From NCBI GenBank assembly GCA_018646195.1, contig JABGVH010000140.1, positions 1-43,515 on the forward strand: 43,515 nucleotides of DNA. The letters are read 5' to 3'. How positions within the stretch are numbered: position 1 is the first letter of the stretch; each line of letters begins with the position of its first letter. Under the pieces are notes generated by a model. The model made no database searches, was not told where the DNA came from, and saw only the letters and a list, made by a program, of their open reading frames with translations. A program made the position numbers and the translations under genes. The DNA comes from Halobacteriovoraceae bacterium (GTDB lineage Bacteria > Bdellovibrionota > Bacteriovoracia > Bacteriovoracales > Bacteriovoracaceae). This document shows positions 1 to 9,219 of the stretch, piece by piece.

Positions 1-297
1 AAAATACAAGCTTATATTTTACAAGACCAAGGTCATGACACTGTAACCGCCAATCAAAAGCTAGGTTTTAAAGATGACCTGCGCGAGTATGGTGTTGGGG
101 CGCAAATCCTAAAAGAAATTGGTGTCGGTAAAATGCGCCTCTTAACTAATAATCCAAAAAAGATTATTGGTCTGGATGGATTTGGTCTCGAAGTTGTCGA
201 GAGAGTTCCTCTTGAAATAGAACCCAATGAAATTAATAAAGCTTATTTTCAAACTAAGAAAGATAAAATGGGGCATATCTTCCATATGCTGCAATAG
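1..297 (+). CDS. ribA: GTP cyclohydrolase II, C-terminal part (partial; ribA or ribBA)
   Basis: The reading frame is open from the first base and ends at TAG 295-297, so the N-terminus lies outside the window. The 98 visible residues match the end of GTP cyclohydrolase II, the enzyme that opens GTP to the pyrimidine precursor of riboflavin. Visible family motifs are the [12 protein letters not shown]-type segment, the [17 protein letters not shown] block and RLLTNNPKK near the C-terminus. The zinc-binding cysteines would be upstream and cannot be checked, nor can a fused RibB domain. The gene ribH starts 20 bp downstream, which supports a riboflavin operon. Confidence 0.92.
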   Translation, partial: KIQAYILQDQGHDTVTANQKLGFKDDLREYGVGAQILKEIGVGKMRLLTNNPKKIIGLDGFGLEVVERVPLEIEPNEINKAYFQTKKDKMGHIFHMLQ

Positions 298-317
298 AAT
301 CAGAAAAGGAGAATTGT

Positions 318-791
318 ATGACCAATATTTTAGAAGGAACATTGTCAGCCGAAGGCATGAAATTTGGCGTCGTTGTTGGTCGTTTTAACGAATTTATTTC
401 AAGTAAACTTCTAGGCGGAACTCTTGATTGCCTAAAACGCCATCAAGGTAATGAAAATGATATCGATGTTGCTTGGGTACCAGGTGCATTTGAAATTCCA
501 TTAATGGCCAAGAAGTTAGCTAAGACTAAAAAATATGATGCTGTTATCTGTTTAGGTGCAGTTATTCGAGGAACAACTCCTCATTTTGATTTTGTTTCTT
601 CTGAAGTTGCCAAAGGCATTTCAAAAGTTTCACTTGATGAAGAGCTTCCAGTTATTTTTGGTGTTCTCACTACAGACACCATAGAGCAAGCAATCGAAAG
701 GGCCGGAACAAAAGCTGGCAATAAGGGTTGGGATGCAGGACTTTCAGCAATAGAAATGTCCTCACTTATTAACCGAATCGAGATGCACTAA
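318..791 (+). CDS. ribH: 6,7-dimethyl-8-ribityllumazine synthase
   Basis: This 157-residue protein condenses the ribityl-aminouracil and dihydroxybutanone phosphate to lumazine, the penultimate step of riboflavin synthesis. It has the usual length of the family. Signature stretches are the N-terminal VVGRFNEFI segment, WVPGAFEIP, and [14 protein letters not shown], whose His89 is at the position of the catalytic histidine. An AAAGGAG Shine-Dalgarno lies 6-8 bases before the ATG. It follows ribA by 20 bp and is the last gene of the unit, since a strong hairpin terminator follows 24 bp after the stop. Confidence 0.97.
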   Translation: MTNILEGTLSAEGMKFGVVVGRFNEFISSKLLGGTLDCLKRHQGNENDIDVAWVPGAFEIPLMAKKLAKTKKYDAVICLGAVIRGTTPHFDFVSSEVAKGISKVSLDEELPVIFGVLTTDTIEQAIERAGTKAGNKGWDAGLSAIEMSSLINRIEMH

Positions 792-815
792 AAAACACAG
801 ACATTTTTAAAAAAG

Positions 816-845
816 AAAGGCTCCTGAATAGGAGCCTTTTTTATT
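816..845. terminator. Bidirectional intrinsic terminator
   Basis: A perfect 10-bp stem (816-825 with 830-839) closes on a GAAT tetraloop. It is preceded by an A-rich run and followed by TTTTTATT, so it can terminate both ribH on the plus strand and the lipoprotein gene arriving on the minus strand, whose stop is at 863. Confidence 0.93.
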
Positions 846-862
846 CCAAAATTTTAAATTAA

Positions 863-2263
863 TTACAGATTCATACTACAAGTAAAACTTGCTCTGGCGG
901 TTGCCTTACAGGCCATTGCTAAGAATCCGCCGGCTTGGCTACAAGCAGTTAAGGCAGCTTTAAGTTTTAAGCATTCAACAGGCATATTTTTGTTGGCAGC
1001 TGATGAAGAGCTTGAAGAAGAAGAGCCAACATTCTTTTGGCTATTTTTAATCAGCTCTTGGATCTGGGCCATCATTTGCTTGTTCTGCTTGGCGGCTTTC
1101 ATCTGGCGGTTATGCTCGGTAGTTGAATTGATCATCGCCTCGATAAGCTTGTCTTTCATGCCGCGTTTCTTGAGGTGCTTAATTTCGCCGATAGTAAAAT
1201 CCTTATAGGCTCCATTAGTCGCCTTAATTTTTGCTGAAAGCATTCCTAGACCTAAACCACCCTTAGCGTGGGATAAGATATCTCTAACAGTCATTCCATT
1301 GGGGCCGATTCTCATCAATTGAAAATCGAGCTTCATAGCTTTTGGAAAAAACTTAACTGTTTCTGGATGAGTTTCGGCATAGAGAGAATAAGTGGCCCTT
1401 TTGCTCATTTTCTTAACCATTCTTTTTAAGACGGCATTTTTGTTATGGGCATCAGGAAAACTATCGAGGTAGTTTCCGTAGCCACTGAGAGTGTTTTTCT
1501 TGCGAGCGGCTCTATATTCTTCAATTTCATTATCGTAGATTTCTTTGCGTCGTTCTTTAGCAGTCGCCATAAAAGGACTTTTTGGATTGCGGCGCATGTA
1601 CTTATCAAGGTCAGCAACTGAAGTTGAGTTGGCGTAATTATTCCATTCTCTTTTGTCTTCAGGGCTGGTGTAGATTGAGTCGATTGTAACTGGCTCTGGA
1701 ATTACATAAGCCGCTGCAACCAACATGTCTTTTACTAGTTTTGCGCCAAATACAGGAGCGTCTTCAAAATGGTAAAAGCGACCTGGTTGAGGTGGCTCGC
1801 GGTCGCGGTTACTAATGGTGAAACCAACTGGACCCTTGGAAGGTGCGGGTACAGTAAAATCTTTTCTCATTCTTTTACCGGTGGCCACCATCATCTTATT
1901 CCAATTGGCGTATTTTTTTCCGGAATACATTTTTCCGCTATAGAGTTTGTCCTTACTCGGAGGAATTTCTTTATAGGAAAGTTCAACTTGGTGTTTTCCA
2001 GGAGGCAGCTCGACTTTAGTAAATTGGCGACCTTTGAGTCTGGCGACGATGGTTCCGTTTACAAAAATATTAAAGGTGAAGGAATTGTTTGGTCCTTCTT
2101 TTTTACGGAAGAAATAGACCACTGTTTTGGAGGCATCTTTTGGTTTATTGTCGTCAATTGCGGTAATTCTCTCTTGCTGACTACCGAGCTTACCTTTTTT
2201 GGCCATTCCTGCGGCGCAAGATAAAAGGGTAAATAGCAGCAGAATTGTCGTAAAGTTTCTCAT
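863..2263 (-). CDS. Predicted lipoprotein, DUF2846-like N-domain and C-terminal C-x9-C pair (paralogue 1)
   Basis: I do not recognise a named family for the full 466-residue protein. It starts with a lipoprotein signal peptide ending in lipobox LLSC (Cys16); Ala follows, so retention in the inner membrane by Asp+2 is not expected. Residues about 45-110 (VVYFFRKKE, then FVNG, KVELPPGKHQVEL) resemble the DUF2846-type beta domain. Residues about 200-290 hold two short helical repeats of the L-x-Y-x-x-x-P type (DKYMRRNPKS and GNYLDSFPDA). A run of eight serines precedes a C-terminal module with Cys431, 441, 452 and 462 spaced C-x9-C-x10-C-x9-C. A GAGGA ribosome site precedes the ATG. It lies 80 bp downstream of a close paralogue, implying tandem duplication. 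Function unknown; probably a periplasmic-facing envelope protein. Confidence 0.85.
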   Translation of the reverse strand: MRNFTTILLLFTLLSCAAGMAKKGKLGSQQERITAIDDNKPKDASKTVVYFFRKKEGPNNSFTFNIFVNGTIVARLKGRQFTKVELPPGKHQVELSYKEIPPSKDKLYSGKMYSGKKYANWNKMMVATGKRMRKDFTVPAPSKGPVGFTISNRDREPPQPGRFYHFEDAPVFGAKLVKDMLVAAAYVIPEPVTIDSIYTSPEDKREWNNYANSTSVADLDKYMRRNPKSPFMATAKERRKEIYDNEIEEYRAARKKNTLSGYGNYLDSFPDAHNKNAVLKRMVKKMSKRATYSLYAETHPETVKFFPKAMKLDFQLMRIGPNGMTVRDILSHAKGGLGLGMLSAKIKATNGAYKDFTIGEIKHLKKRGMKDKLIEAMINSTTEHNRQMKAAKQNKQMMAQIQELIKNSQKNVGSSSSSSSSAANKNMPVECLKLKAALTACSQAGGFLAMACKATARASFTCSMNL

Positions 2264-2343
2264 TTCTATCCTCTTTAAAATTAGTGAAACGCCATCTTAA
2301 CAGCACTTTCAGCTAGTTTAAAGTCCAAATAGGAACAGAATTA

Positions 2344-3684
2344 TTAGATTTTCATATTACAGCTGAAGCTGGCCCGTGCGGTCGCCTTGCAGGCCATTGC
2401 TAAAAAACCACCGGCTTGCTTGCAAGCAACTAGTGCCGCTTTTAACTTTAGGCATTCAACTGGCATATTTTTATTGGCGCCGGAAACTGACGAACGAGAA
2501 CTTCTTCCGACGTTTACCTGACTTTTCTTAATAAGTGCTTGGATTTGCGCCATCATTTGTTTGTTTTGCTGAGTGGCCTTCATTTGGCGCTTGAATTCAG
2601 CGGTGGAATCAATCATCGCTTCGATTAACTTATCGTGGAAGCCTTTCTTTTTTAGGTGCTTAATTTCTCGGATGGAGAAATTTTTATACTGGGCATTAGT
2701 GGCCTTAATTTTAGCCGCCAGCATTCCAAATCCGAGTCCCCCTTTATAGTGGGAAAGGATATCTTTTAACTGCATATTGGTAGGGCCTATTCTCATCAGT
2801 TTATAATCCATTTGAATTTTTGCTGGGTAATGACGGATAAGCTCGGGGTGGGTTTCGGCGTAGAGATTGTAGGTGGCAGGCTTGCTCATTTTTCCAACCA
2901 TTAATAATTCAACCTGATGGCGATTATGGGCCTCCGGAAAGCGGTTTAGGTAATCACCGTATGAATTGAGAGTTCCTGATTTCTGAGTGGCGGCAAATTC
3001 TTCTTTCTGTTCAGCGACGAGCTCTTCCCTTCTCTCATTGGCCAAGGCCAGGTAGGCGCTATTGGGATTTTTTCTTATAAAGTTATTGAGGGAATTAATT
3101 GAATTAGTGTTGGCGTAGAGGCCCCATTCTTTTTTCTCGCCGGGAGTTACATAGGGCGAATCGATGCTGATTTTATTGGGCAGGGTGTACTGGGCAGCTT
3201 TAAGAGCTTTCTGGACCGCAGCGTTTCCATCTCGCTCTTTATCGAGAAAATAATGCCAAACATTTGGTCTGTGGTCATAACTAAGAGTTGAGATGAGCAC
3301 CAGCATAGGTCCTGTCTTATTGCGCTTTACATGGATGACTTTTCTCATCCTTTTAGCAGAGGCCGATTTATTGGAGGGTGAAAAGTTACCTTTAGAAAAT
3401 GAAAGTGAAACGAGGTGTTTCCCAAAAGGTAATTCAATTTTTGTAAATTGCCTGGCACCAAGAGTACCGACCATCTTTTCGTTTACAAATAATGCGATGG
3501 AAGAGTTTCTAAATTCTTGTTTCTTACGAAAAAAGAAAACCATCCTTTTTTCAGCATCCACCGCTTCAATCTCTTTAAGTGCTTTTTCTCTAGTCGAATT
3601 ATCTGTAGTTTTACTGCGCTTATTCATTGAGGAGGAGCAGGAAGTCAGAATTAAGAGTAAGCAGAAAAGAGTAAAGCGTCTCAT
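2344..3684 (-). CDS. Predicted lipoprotein, DUF2846-like N-domain and C-terminal C-x9-C pair (paralogue 2)
   Basis: This 446-residue protein is a paralogue of the neighbour at 863-2263, collinear over its whole length. I place the start at the ATG 3682-3684 rather than the longer frame to 3777, because this gives a lipoprotein signal peptide (MRRFTLFCLLLILTSC, lipobox cysteine 16) and an AGGA site just upstream; the longer version would overlap the stop of the methyltransferase gene. The DUF2846-like domain (MVFFFRKKQ, KIELPFGKHLVSL), the helical repeats and the block from IGPTNMQLKDILSHYKGG onward are shared. The C-terminal cysteines 411, 421, 432 and 442 keep the exact C-x9-C-x10-C-x9-C spacing, while the serine linker has diverged. 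Function unknown. Confidence 0.86.
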   Translation of the reverse strand: MRRFTLFCLLLILTSCSSSMNKRSKTTDNSTREKALKEIEAVDAEKRMVFFFRKKQEFRNSSIALFVNEKMVGTLGARQFTKIELPFGKHLVSLSFSKGNFSPSNKSASAKRMRKVIHVKRNKTGPMLVLISTLSYDHRPNVWHYFLDKERDGNAAVQKALKAAQYTLPNKISIDSPYVTPGEKKEWGLYANTNSINSLNNFIRKNPNSAYLALANERREELVAEQKEEFAATQKSGTLNSYGDYLNRFPEAHNRHQVELLMVGKMSKPATYNLYAETHPELIRHYPAKIQMDYKLMRIGPTNMQLKDILSHYKGGLGFGMLAAKIKATNAQYKNFSIREIKHLKKKGFHDKLIEAMIDSTAEFKRQMKATQQNKQMMAQIQALIKKSQVNVGRSSRSSVSGANKNMPVECLKLKAALVACKQAGGFLAMACKATARASFSCNMKI

Positions 3685-3733
3685 AGTGGAATCCTTATAT
3701 AAAATATTTTGGCCAGTGTAACAGGTTTGTAAT

Positions 3734-4495
3734 CTAGGATAAAGTGTAAAGAAAGATGGCGCTGGAACAAGCGGCATTAAGGTGTTCTACCTCAGGGTTT
3801 ACTTCAATTTTTAAAATGCGATCACTTATTTCGAGTACTTCTGATTCGATGCCATGACCTTCTGAGCCAATAATGAGAGCAATTTTGTCAGGCGCTTCAA
3901 AGTTTTTAAGAGGGATAGCATCTTGTCTATTGGCGGTAGAGACTACTTGATGGCCGCTTTCTTGTAGATTTTTGAGAGTCTTTTTTAAGTTATAAGTATG
4001 ATGCACTTTTAGGGCAAATATATTTCCAGTCGAAACCCTGATACAGCGCTTAAGGTAGGGGCTGACAGACTTATCATCAATTATTAAGGAAGTAATATTA
4101 AAGCCGGCACAATTTCGAACAATTGCTCCGCAGTTTTCTGGAGAAGTAATGCCATTTAAAACTAAAATCTTTTCTCCAAGTTCTTTTAATGGCACTAGTT
4201 GAGGTCGCTCGGCCTTGACCAAAACTCCATGATGGGCATTGTAGCCGGTTATTTCTTGAAGTAGTTTTGAAGAGGCCAGGAAGCATTCGACTTGTTGGAG
4301 TTCTGAAGTGTACTTTTCAAAAAATACTGAGTCCGATAAAACTTTTAAGATTTTATAGGGAGAATTCAATAATTTTTTAAAAACTTTTTCGGACTCGCAA
4401 ATAATATATTCTTCGGCCTTGGCCTGCTTGTCTTTAAGAGTTAAAAATTCTTTTATATTGGGATTGGCTATATCGCTAATAGTGATTGGTTTCAT
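3734..4495 (-). CDS. SpoU/TrmH-family RNA ribose 2'-O-methyltransferase
   Basis: This 253-residue protein belongs to the SPOUT superfamily, which uses S-adenosylmethionine bound in a trefoil knot to methylate ribose 2'-hydroxyls in tRNA or rRNA. All three SpoU motifs are visible: motif 1 around SPENCGAIVRNCAGF, motif 2 IIGSEGHGI, and motif 3 HLNAACSSAIFLY at the C-terminus. An N-terminal substrate-binding region of about 95 residues precedes them, as in TrmH/RlmB relatives. The start codon overlaps the stop of uvrA by 4 bases (ATGA), indicating translational coupling. The RNA target cannot be told from sequence alone. Confidence 0.9.
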   Translation of the reverse strand: MKPITISDIANPNIKEFLTLKDKQAKAEEYIICESEKVFKKLLNSPYKILKVLSDSVFFEKYTSELQQVECFLASSKLLQEITGYNAHHGVLVKAERPQLVPLKELGEKILVLNGITSPENCGAIVRNCAGFNITSLIIDDKSVSPYLKRCIRVSTGNIFALKVHHTYNLKKTLKNLQESGHQVVSTANRQDAIPLKNFEAPDKIALIIGSEGHGIESEVLEISDRILKIEVNPEVEHLNAACSSAIFLYTLS

Positions 4496-7320
4496 TTCTT
4501 TTTTAAGGCATTTTTTAGATACTTGCCAGTATGGGAAACTTTAACTTTTGCGATCGCCTCAGGTGTTCCGGTGGCGACTATTTCTCCACCACCGTCTCCC
4601 CCTTCGGGGCCGAGGTCAATTACATAGTCGCAACTTTTAATAACATCAATATTATGTTCGATAACTAGAACGGTATGGCCTTGATCTACTAACTTCTGAA
4701 TCGCCTTAATAAGAATTTTTATATCTTGAAAATGCAGCCCAGTGGTCGGTTCATCTAAAACGTAGAAGCAGTGGCCCTTCACTCTTTTAGCAAGTTCTCT
4801 AGATAGTTTTAAGCGCTGCGCCTCTCCCCCACTTAATGTGGTGGCAGGTTGTCCAAGTTTCATGTATCCCAGTCCGACGTCATTGAGCGTGGTAAGAATC
4901 CTATTCATTTTAGGATGATTCTTAAAAAATTCTCCAGCTTCTTCAATAGTCATGTTGAGAATATCGGAAATATGCTTACTCTTATAGAGAACCGATAATG
5001 TTTCATTATTAAATCGGCTTCCATGGCACTCGCTGCAAGTTATAAAAACATCGGGCAAGAAGTGCATCTCAATTTTTTTAACTCCGTTGCCTTCACATTC
5101 TTCACAGCGACCACCTTTAACATTGAAAGAAAAGCGGCCTGGTTTATAGCCGCGAATTTGAGATTCAGGAGTTTGAGAATAAAGAGTCCTTATGGCATCA
5201 AAAAGGCCGGTGTAGGTAGCGGGATTTGAATTAGGAGTTCTACCAATAGGTGATTGATCGAGCTCTATTACCGATTTAAGCTTATCGACGCCAGAAATAG
5301 AATTATAATTACCTCTCTGATAAAGAATTTTATCAGATCGAGTAAGATAGGCCCTAATAGCAGGCACTAAGATTTCATGCACCATGGTTGATTTTCCAGA
5401 ACCCGAAACTCCCGATAAGCAAATCAGCATACTGAGAGGAATATCTACATCCACTTTTTTTAAATTATTTTGAGTGGCGCCTCTTAATTTTATAAAATCA
5501 CTAAGAAGTCTCCTCTCTTTAGGAGTTTCAATAGATTCTTTATTTGATAAGTACCTGGCGGTAAGACTTTTCTTTTCTTTTAAAAATTGGGCAGGTTTTC
5601 CTGCGGCAACGACTCTTCCACCATGGGTTCCGGCTCCTGGTCCCATATCAATAAGGTAATCGGCTTCCCTCATGGTTTCTTCATCGTGTTCTACAACTAA
5701 AACAGTATTTCCAAGATCCCTTAAAGATTTCATAGTTTTAATAAGTTTTGCATTATCTCTTTGGTGAAGTCCGATACTGGGTTCATCTAGTACGTAAAGA
5801 ACTCCACAGAGTGCTGAACCAATTTGAGTCGCCAGTCTAATTCTTTGGGACTCCCCACCCGAAAGGGTCATAGCGGGTCTATTTAATGAAAGGTACCCAA
5901 GACCCACGTCCACTAAAAATTTTAAGCGGCTTTTAATTTCTTTGAGAAGTTTTTCAGCGATTAATTTCTTATCACCTGTCAGCTTTATTGATTTAAATAG
6001 ATCATGGCAATTCTGGATAGAGTAATGGCAGATATCCATAATATTTTTCTTATCTATCAAAGTGTTTAAGGCAGTTTCATTTAACCTTTCACCTTTGCAA
6101 TAGGGACAAGTCACAATATTCATGTATTTTTCAAGGCGCTTTCGAACCCGTTCACTACCAGTGTTGTGAAATTTTTTATCCAGCCACTTAACGAGACCAG
6201 GAAAAGGCTTTGAAAATTCAAAATTAGAATTCTCACTTTCAAAAGAGTAGGTATAGCTTTTCTTAGACCCTGCATATAACTTCTCTCTAAATGAAGCAGG
6301 AAGTTTCTTTAAGGGTTTATTGATATCAATTCCCTCTTGCTCGGCCATGCATTGAACCATTTTATACATAAAGGAATTTTTCTTACTTAAGGGACCGATA
6401 GCGCCATCTAAAATAGAGAGGGAGTCATCCAAAACCATAACCTTTACATCAAAAGTCCGAGACTCCCCTAGCCCATTACAATGAGGGCACGCTCCCAGTG
6501 GGGAGTTGAAAGAGAAGAGCCGGGGTTCTAAATCTGGATAAACTTCACCGGTATCAGGAGAGATATTTTTTTCAGAAAAAAGTAGCTCTTTATTTTTTTT
6601 ACCTTCCCCAACTAAGGCCAGAATTTTACCCTGTCCAAGTTTAAGTGCGTATTCAACTGAGTCTGCTAATCGTTTAGCAATGCCTTCCTTGATGACAATT
6701 CTGTCGATTATGATATCAAGTTGGCCAGCATCAGAATGTTCTAGATGAGTATTTTCATCGAGCATAATTATTTCATTATCAATTCTTGCTCTCAAAAATC
6801 CCATAGTTAGAAATTTTCCAATCTCGCCCTTTAAGTGACTTTTATTTTCAATTAAGATCGGTGCAACAATTTGGACTTTGGTTTTTAATGGCAGTTTCGA
6901 TAGTTCTTTTGAAATCTGAGTAGGTGAATGTTTTTTAATTTCTTTACCACTAATGGGGCAGTAAAGAGTACCAACTCTGGCATAGAGAACTCTTAGGTAA
7001 TCAAATATTTCAGTTGTGGTACCGACGGTTGAGCGAGGATTTTTACTACTAGTTTTTTGATCGATGGCAATTGAGGGGGAAAGTCCTGTCAGTGATTCAA
7101 CATCGGGAGGTTGGTGTTGACCTAAAAATTGCCGGGCATAACTAGATAGGGATTCAATATAACGCCTCTGTCCCTCAACATAAATAGTATCGAAGGCCAG
7201 GGAGGATTTCCCAGAGCCGCTAGGTCCGGTGATTACCGTCAAAGTATTTTTAGGAATTTTTATAGTAACGTCTTTTAGATTATGAACCCTAGCTTTGGTT
7301 ACCGTTATTTCGTTAATCAT
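4492..7320 (-). CDS. uvrA: Excinuclease ABC subunit A
   Basis: This 942-residue protein has the usual UvrA length and full architecture. UvrA is the damage-sensing ATPase of nucleotide excision repair and loads UvrB on lesions. Walker A1 is GPSGSGKS at residues 32-39 and Walker A2 is SGVSGSGKST in the second half. Both ABC signatures (LSGGESQR, LSGGEAQR) and both Walker B segments (LDEPSIGLH, LDEPTTGLH) are intact. Zinc-binding CPHC, CPYC, CEEC and CSEC pairs are present. The start overlaps the pdxA stop by one base (TAATG). It lies in the same transcript as mfd, which recruits UvrA to stalled RNA polymerase, so the transcription-coupled repair pair is co-oriented here. Confidence 0.98.
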   Translation of the reverse strand: MINEITVTKARVHNLKDVTIKIPKNTLTVITGPSGSGKSSLAFDTIYVEGQRRYIESLSSYARQFLGQHQPPDVESLTGLSPSIAIDQKTSSKNPRSTVGTTTEIFDYLRVLYARVGTLYCPISGKEIKKHSPTQISKELSKLPLKTKVQIVAPILIENKSHLKGEIGKFLTMGFLRARIDNEIIMLDENTHLEHSDAGQLDIIIDRIVIKEGIAKRLADSVEYALKLGQGKILALVGEGKKNKELLFSEKNISPDTGEVYPDLEPRLFSFNSPLGACPHCNGLGESRTFDVKVMVLDDSLSILDGAIGPLSKKNSFMYKMVQCMAEQEGIDINKPLKKLPASFREKLYAGSKKSYTYSFESENSNFEFSKPFPGLVKWLDKKFHNTGSERVRKRLEKYMNIVTCPYCKGERLNETALNTLIDKKNIMDICHYSIQNCHDLFKSIKLTGDKKLIAEKLLKEIKSRLKFLVDVGLGYLSLNRPAMTLSGGESQRIRLATQIGSALCGVLYVLDEPSIGLHQRDNAKLIKTMKSLRDLGNTVLVVEHDEETMREADYLIDMGPGAGTHGGRVVAAGKPAQFLKEKKSLTARYLSNKESIETPKERRLLSDFIKLRGATQNNLKKVDVDIPLSMLICLSGVSGSGKSTMVHEILVPAIRAYLTRSDKILYQRGNYNSISGVDKLKSVIELDQSPIGRTPNSNPATYTGLFDAIRTLYSQTPESQIRGYKPGRFSFNVKGGRCEECEGNGVKKIEMHFLPDVFITCSECHGSRFNNETLSVLYKSKHISDILNMTIEEAGEFFKNHPKMNRILTTLNDVGLGYMKLGQPATTLSGGEAQRLKLSRELAKRVKGHCFYVLDEPTTGLHFQDIKILIKAIQKLVDQGHTVLVIEHNIDVIKSCDYVIDLGPEGGDGGGEIVATGTPEAIAKVKVSHTGKYLKNALKKK

Positions 7321-8231
7321 TATTTACTCAAAATGTTGGAGGAGGTGTCGAGCAAGTATTGCGCACCTAAAGAGCTTGCTTGGTTTTTTCCATATAGTGG
7401 AAAGGCAGTTCCATGATCTACGCTCATTCTTAAAAAAGGTAGGCCTAATGTAATATTGAGCGCCAATAGGCCATTTTTAAGTTTAAATGGCGCTAGTCCT
7501 TGGTCGTGATAAGCATAGACGTAGAGGCGTTTCTTATTGGGAGGATAAAAATGTAAGGTATCCCCAGGAAGAGGGCCGTGAAATTTAATTTGGGGATAAC
7601 TTTCTTTCAAATTGTGAATAAGTGGAGAAAATATTTTTTCTTCATCACCGAGTAACCCACCTTCTCCTGCATGGGGATTAATTCCCACTAGAAAGACTTC
7701 CTCAAGTGGATTGAAGTAAAGCTGGTAATTTTCTAGCGTAATCCTCATTTTTTTCTCAACTAATTCTAAATTTAAAGTCGCGGAGACGTCTTTTAAGGAT
7801 ATGTGGTCCGACAGCAGAAGAACATTATGATCTCTCGATTTAAAGAGCATCGCCAATTCTGAGCAATCGAATTCTTGCCTAAGGTATTCAGTGTAACCGT
7901 TCCTACCCAGCTGATCTTTGCTGGTGGGAAGAGTTAATAGAATATCGCCCTTCTTTAAGTTTTTAAGGCAGCTTTTTAGACTGGTAAGGGATTGGGAGTC
8001 ACTATTGTCATCGATCGGTTTTATATTTAGTTGATTTTGACCGAATGTGATTTGGTTATCGCGGTTCTTAAAACTCAAAGAGAGAAATTTTAAATTCTCC
8101 TCTAAAACTTTGGCGTTTGAGTGCAGAAGAATATTGGTTTGATTTTTTTTAGGTATTAACGAGAAGGCCTTTAGGAATGTCTCAATTCCGATTCCTTGCT
8201 CGTGACCTTGTGAAACGTGGATAGTAGGCAT
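7320..8231 (-). CDS. pdxA: 4-hydroxythreonine-4-phosphate dehydrogenase
   Basis: This 303-residue protein matches PdxA, which oxidises 4-phosphohydroxy-L-threonine in the DXP-dependent pyridoxal phosphate pathway. The three metal-binding histidines of the family sit in recognisable motifs: INPHAGEGG, YAYHDQGL and SVDHGTAFPL, and GPLPGDTLHF is also present. The N-terminal glycine motif is unusual, reading GHEQGIG where most PdxA proteins have G(D/E)PAGIGP. It follows the SurA-like gene by 3 bp and overlaps uvrA by one base. The surA-pdxA adjacency is a known arrangement, also seen in E. coli. Confidence 0.93.
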   Translation of the reverse strand: MPTIHVSQGHEQGIGIETFLKAFSLIPKKNQTNILLHSNAKVLEENLKFLSLSFKNRDNQITFGQNQLNIKPIDDNSDSQSLTSLKSCLKNLKKGDILLTLPTSKDQLGRNGYTEYLRQEFDCSELAMLFKSRDHNVLLLSDHISLKDVSATLNLELVEKKMRITLENYQLYFNPLEEVFLVGINPHAGEGGLLGDEEKIFSPLIHNLKESYPQIKFHGPLPGDTLHFYPPNKKRLYVYAYHDQGLAPFKLKNGLLALNITLGLPFLRMSVDHGTAFPLYGKNQASSLGAQYLLDTSSNILSK

Positions 8232-8234
8232 GAT

Positions 8235-9155
8235 CTAAAAGAAGTATTTGATATAATGTTTGCCCTCTTCTCGCTGATACCAAAGAGAAGAAATTTTTCC
8301 AGCCGATTGTATGTAGAGATCCCGACGTATTCGGCCCTTAGACTTACGATAGGCGGTAGACTCAACTAGGTCTTTCTTTTTAACAAAGAAGACATGGTAA
8401 TCATTACCTAAAAGAGTAGGAAGGGTGAATGAACCCTCACTTGTTTTCTTTAAAAGATTTTTTAATTGAGAGGACAGTCCGTCCTCAGTAATGTCGCCAA
8501 GGGTGTTGGTATTCATTGATGAATAGGCTTCTGGCAAGGTTCCGTTTACTTGGAAGGATTTTAAAATGCGGGTAAATCTATTCTTCATTCCTTTCTTCAT
8601 GAATTTTTTATTGATTGAAAAATCAACCAAGGTGTATCGAAAATTCATACGGGTGTTCTTTTTAAAGTTTTCTTTAAAAAAAGTATTTTTAATTTCTTGT
8701 TCGGTTATAGAAATTAATGGCCGAATGACTCTTTCATTAAAAATATTGAACTCAATACTTTCTCGAATCATTTCAAAATATTCGTCAAAGGTTGTAGAGT
8801 TTGAGCGAAGAAATTCGAGTAGCGCTTTTCGATTTAATCCCAATTTGGTTTCAGTAGATTTAATTTGTGCTTCAACTTGATCATCACCAATGGTGTAGCC
8901 CATTTCAGATAAGCGATCACGGATTAGCAGTCTTTGAACCATCAGAGAAATCATCTGAGAGTTCTTATAGTTTTTCTTTTTATAAATAAGTGGAGAAATA
9001 CTTCTTCTAGCGGGAAGATTTGTTTTCATGCGACGGACTTGAGACATAGTAATAACTTTGTCATCAATAACAGCAAAAATTTTATCGAGTAGGCGCGCTT
9101 TTAGGTTAAAACTAATTGAAAAAAGTGCACTAAATAGAATGGCCTTAAAAAGCAT
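8235..9155 (-). CDS. SurA-like periplasmic chaperone with degenerate parvulin domain
   Basis: I start this 306-residue protein at ATG 9153-9155, because a TGGAGG Shine-Dalgarno lies 8 bases upstream; a longer in-frame TTG would overlap that site. Residues 1-20 form a signal peptide. The segment IFAVIDDKVITMSQV is the typical N-terminal signature of SurA, followed by a helical SurA_N-like region to about residue 170. The C-terminal part retains only traces of a parvulin domain (LGDITEDGLSSQLKNLL, then NDYHVFFVKKKD), so isomerase activity is doubtful. SurA proteins escort outer-membrane proteins. Position directly upstream of pdxA mirrors surA-pdxA elsewhere. Confidence 0.82.
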   Translation of the reverse strand: MLFKAILFSALFSISFNLKARLLDKIFAVIDDKVITMSQVRRMKTNLPARRSISPLIYKKKNYKNSQMISLMVQRLLIRDRLSEMGYTIGDDQVEAQIKSTETKLGLNRKALLEFLRSNSTTFDEYFEMIRESIEFNIFNERVIRPLISITEQEIKNTFFKENFKKNTRMNFRYTLVDFSINKKFMKKGMKNRFTRILKSFQVNGTLPEAYSSMNTNTLGDITEDGLSSQLKNLLKKTSEGSFTLPTLLGNDYHVFFVKKKDLVESTAYRKSKGRIRRDLYIQSAGKISSLWYQREEGKHYIKYFF

Positions 9156-9219
9156 AATCCTGTCCTCCAAAAGAGGTTCAGAATAGAAAAATCATTCTAA
9201 TTACGCAAGCCGCAATAAG

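Noticed and set aside
1769-2224. Plus-strand open frame of 151 codons opposite the first lipoprotein gene
   Set aside because: It lies fully antisense to a clear lipoprotein gene, has no recognisable motif and no ribosome site; a frame shadow.
3685-3777. Longer start for the second lipoprotein gene
   Set aside because: It would bury the lipoprotein signal peptide and overlap the methyltransferase gene; an AGGA site supports 3684.
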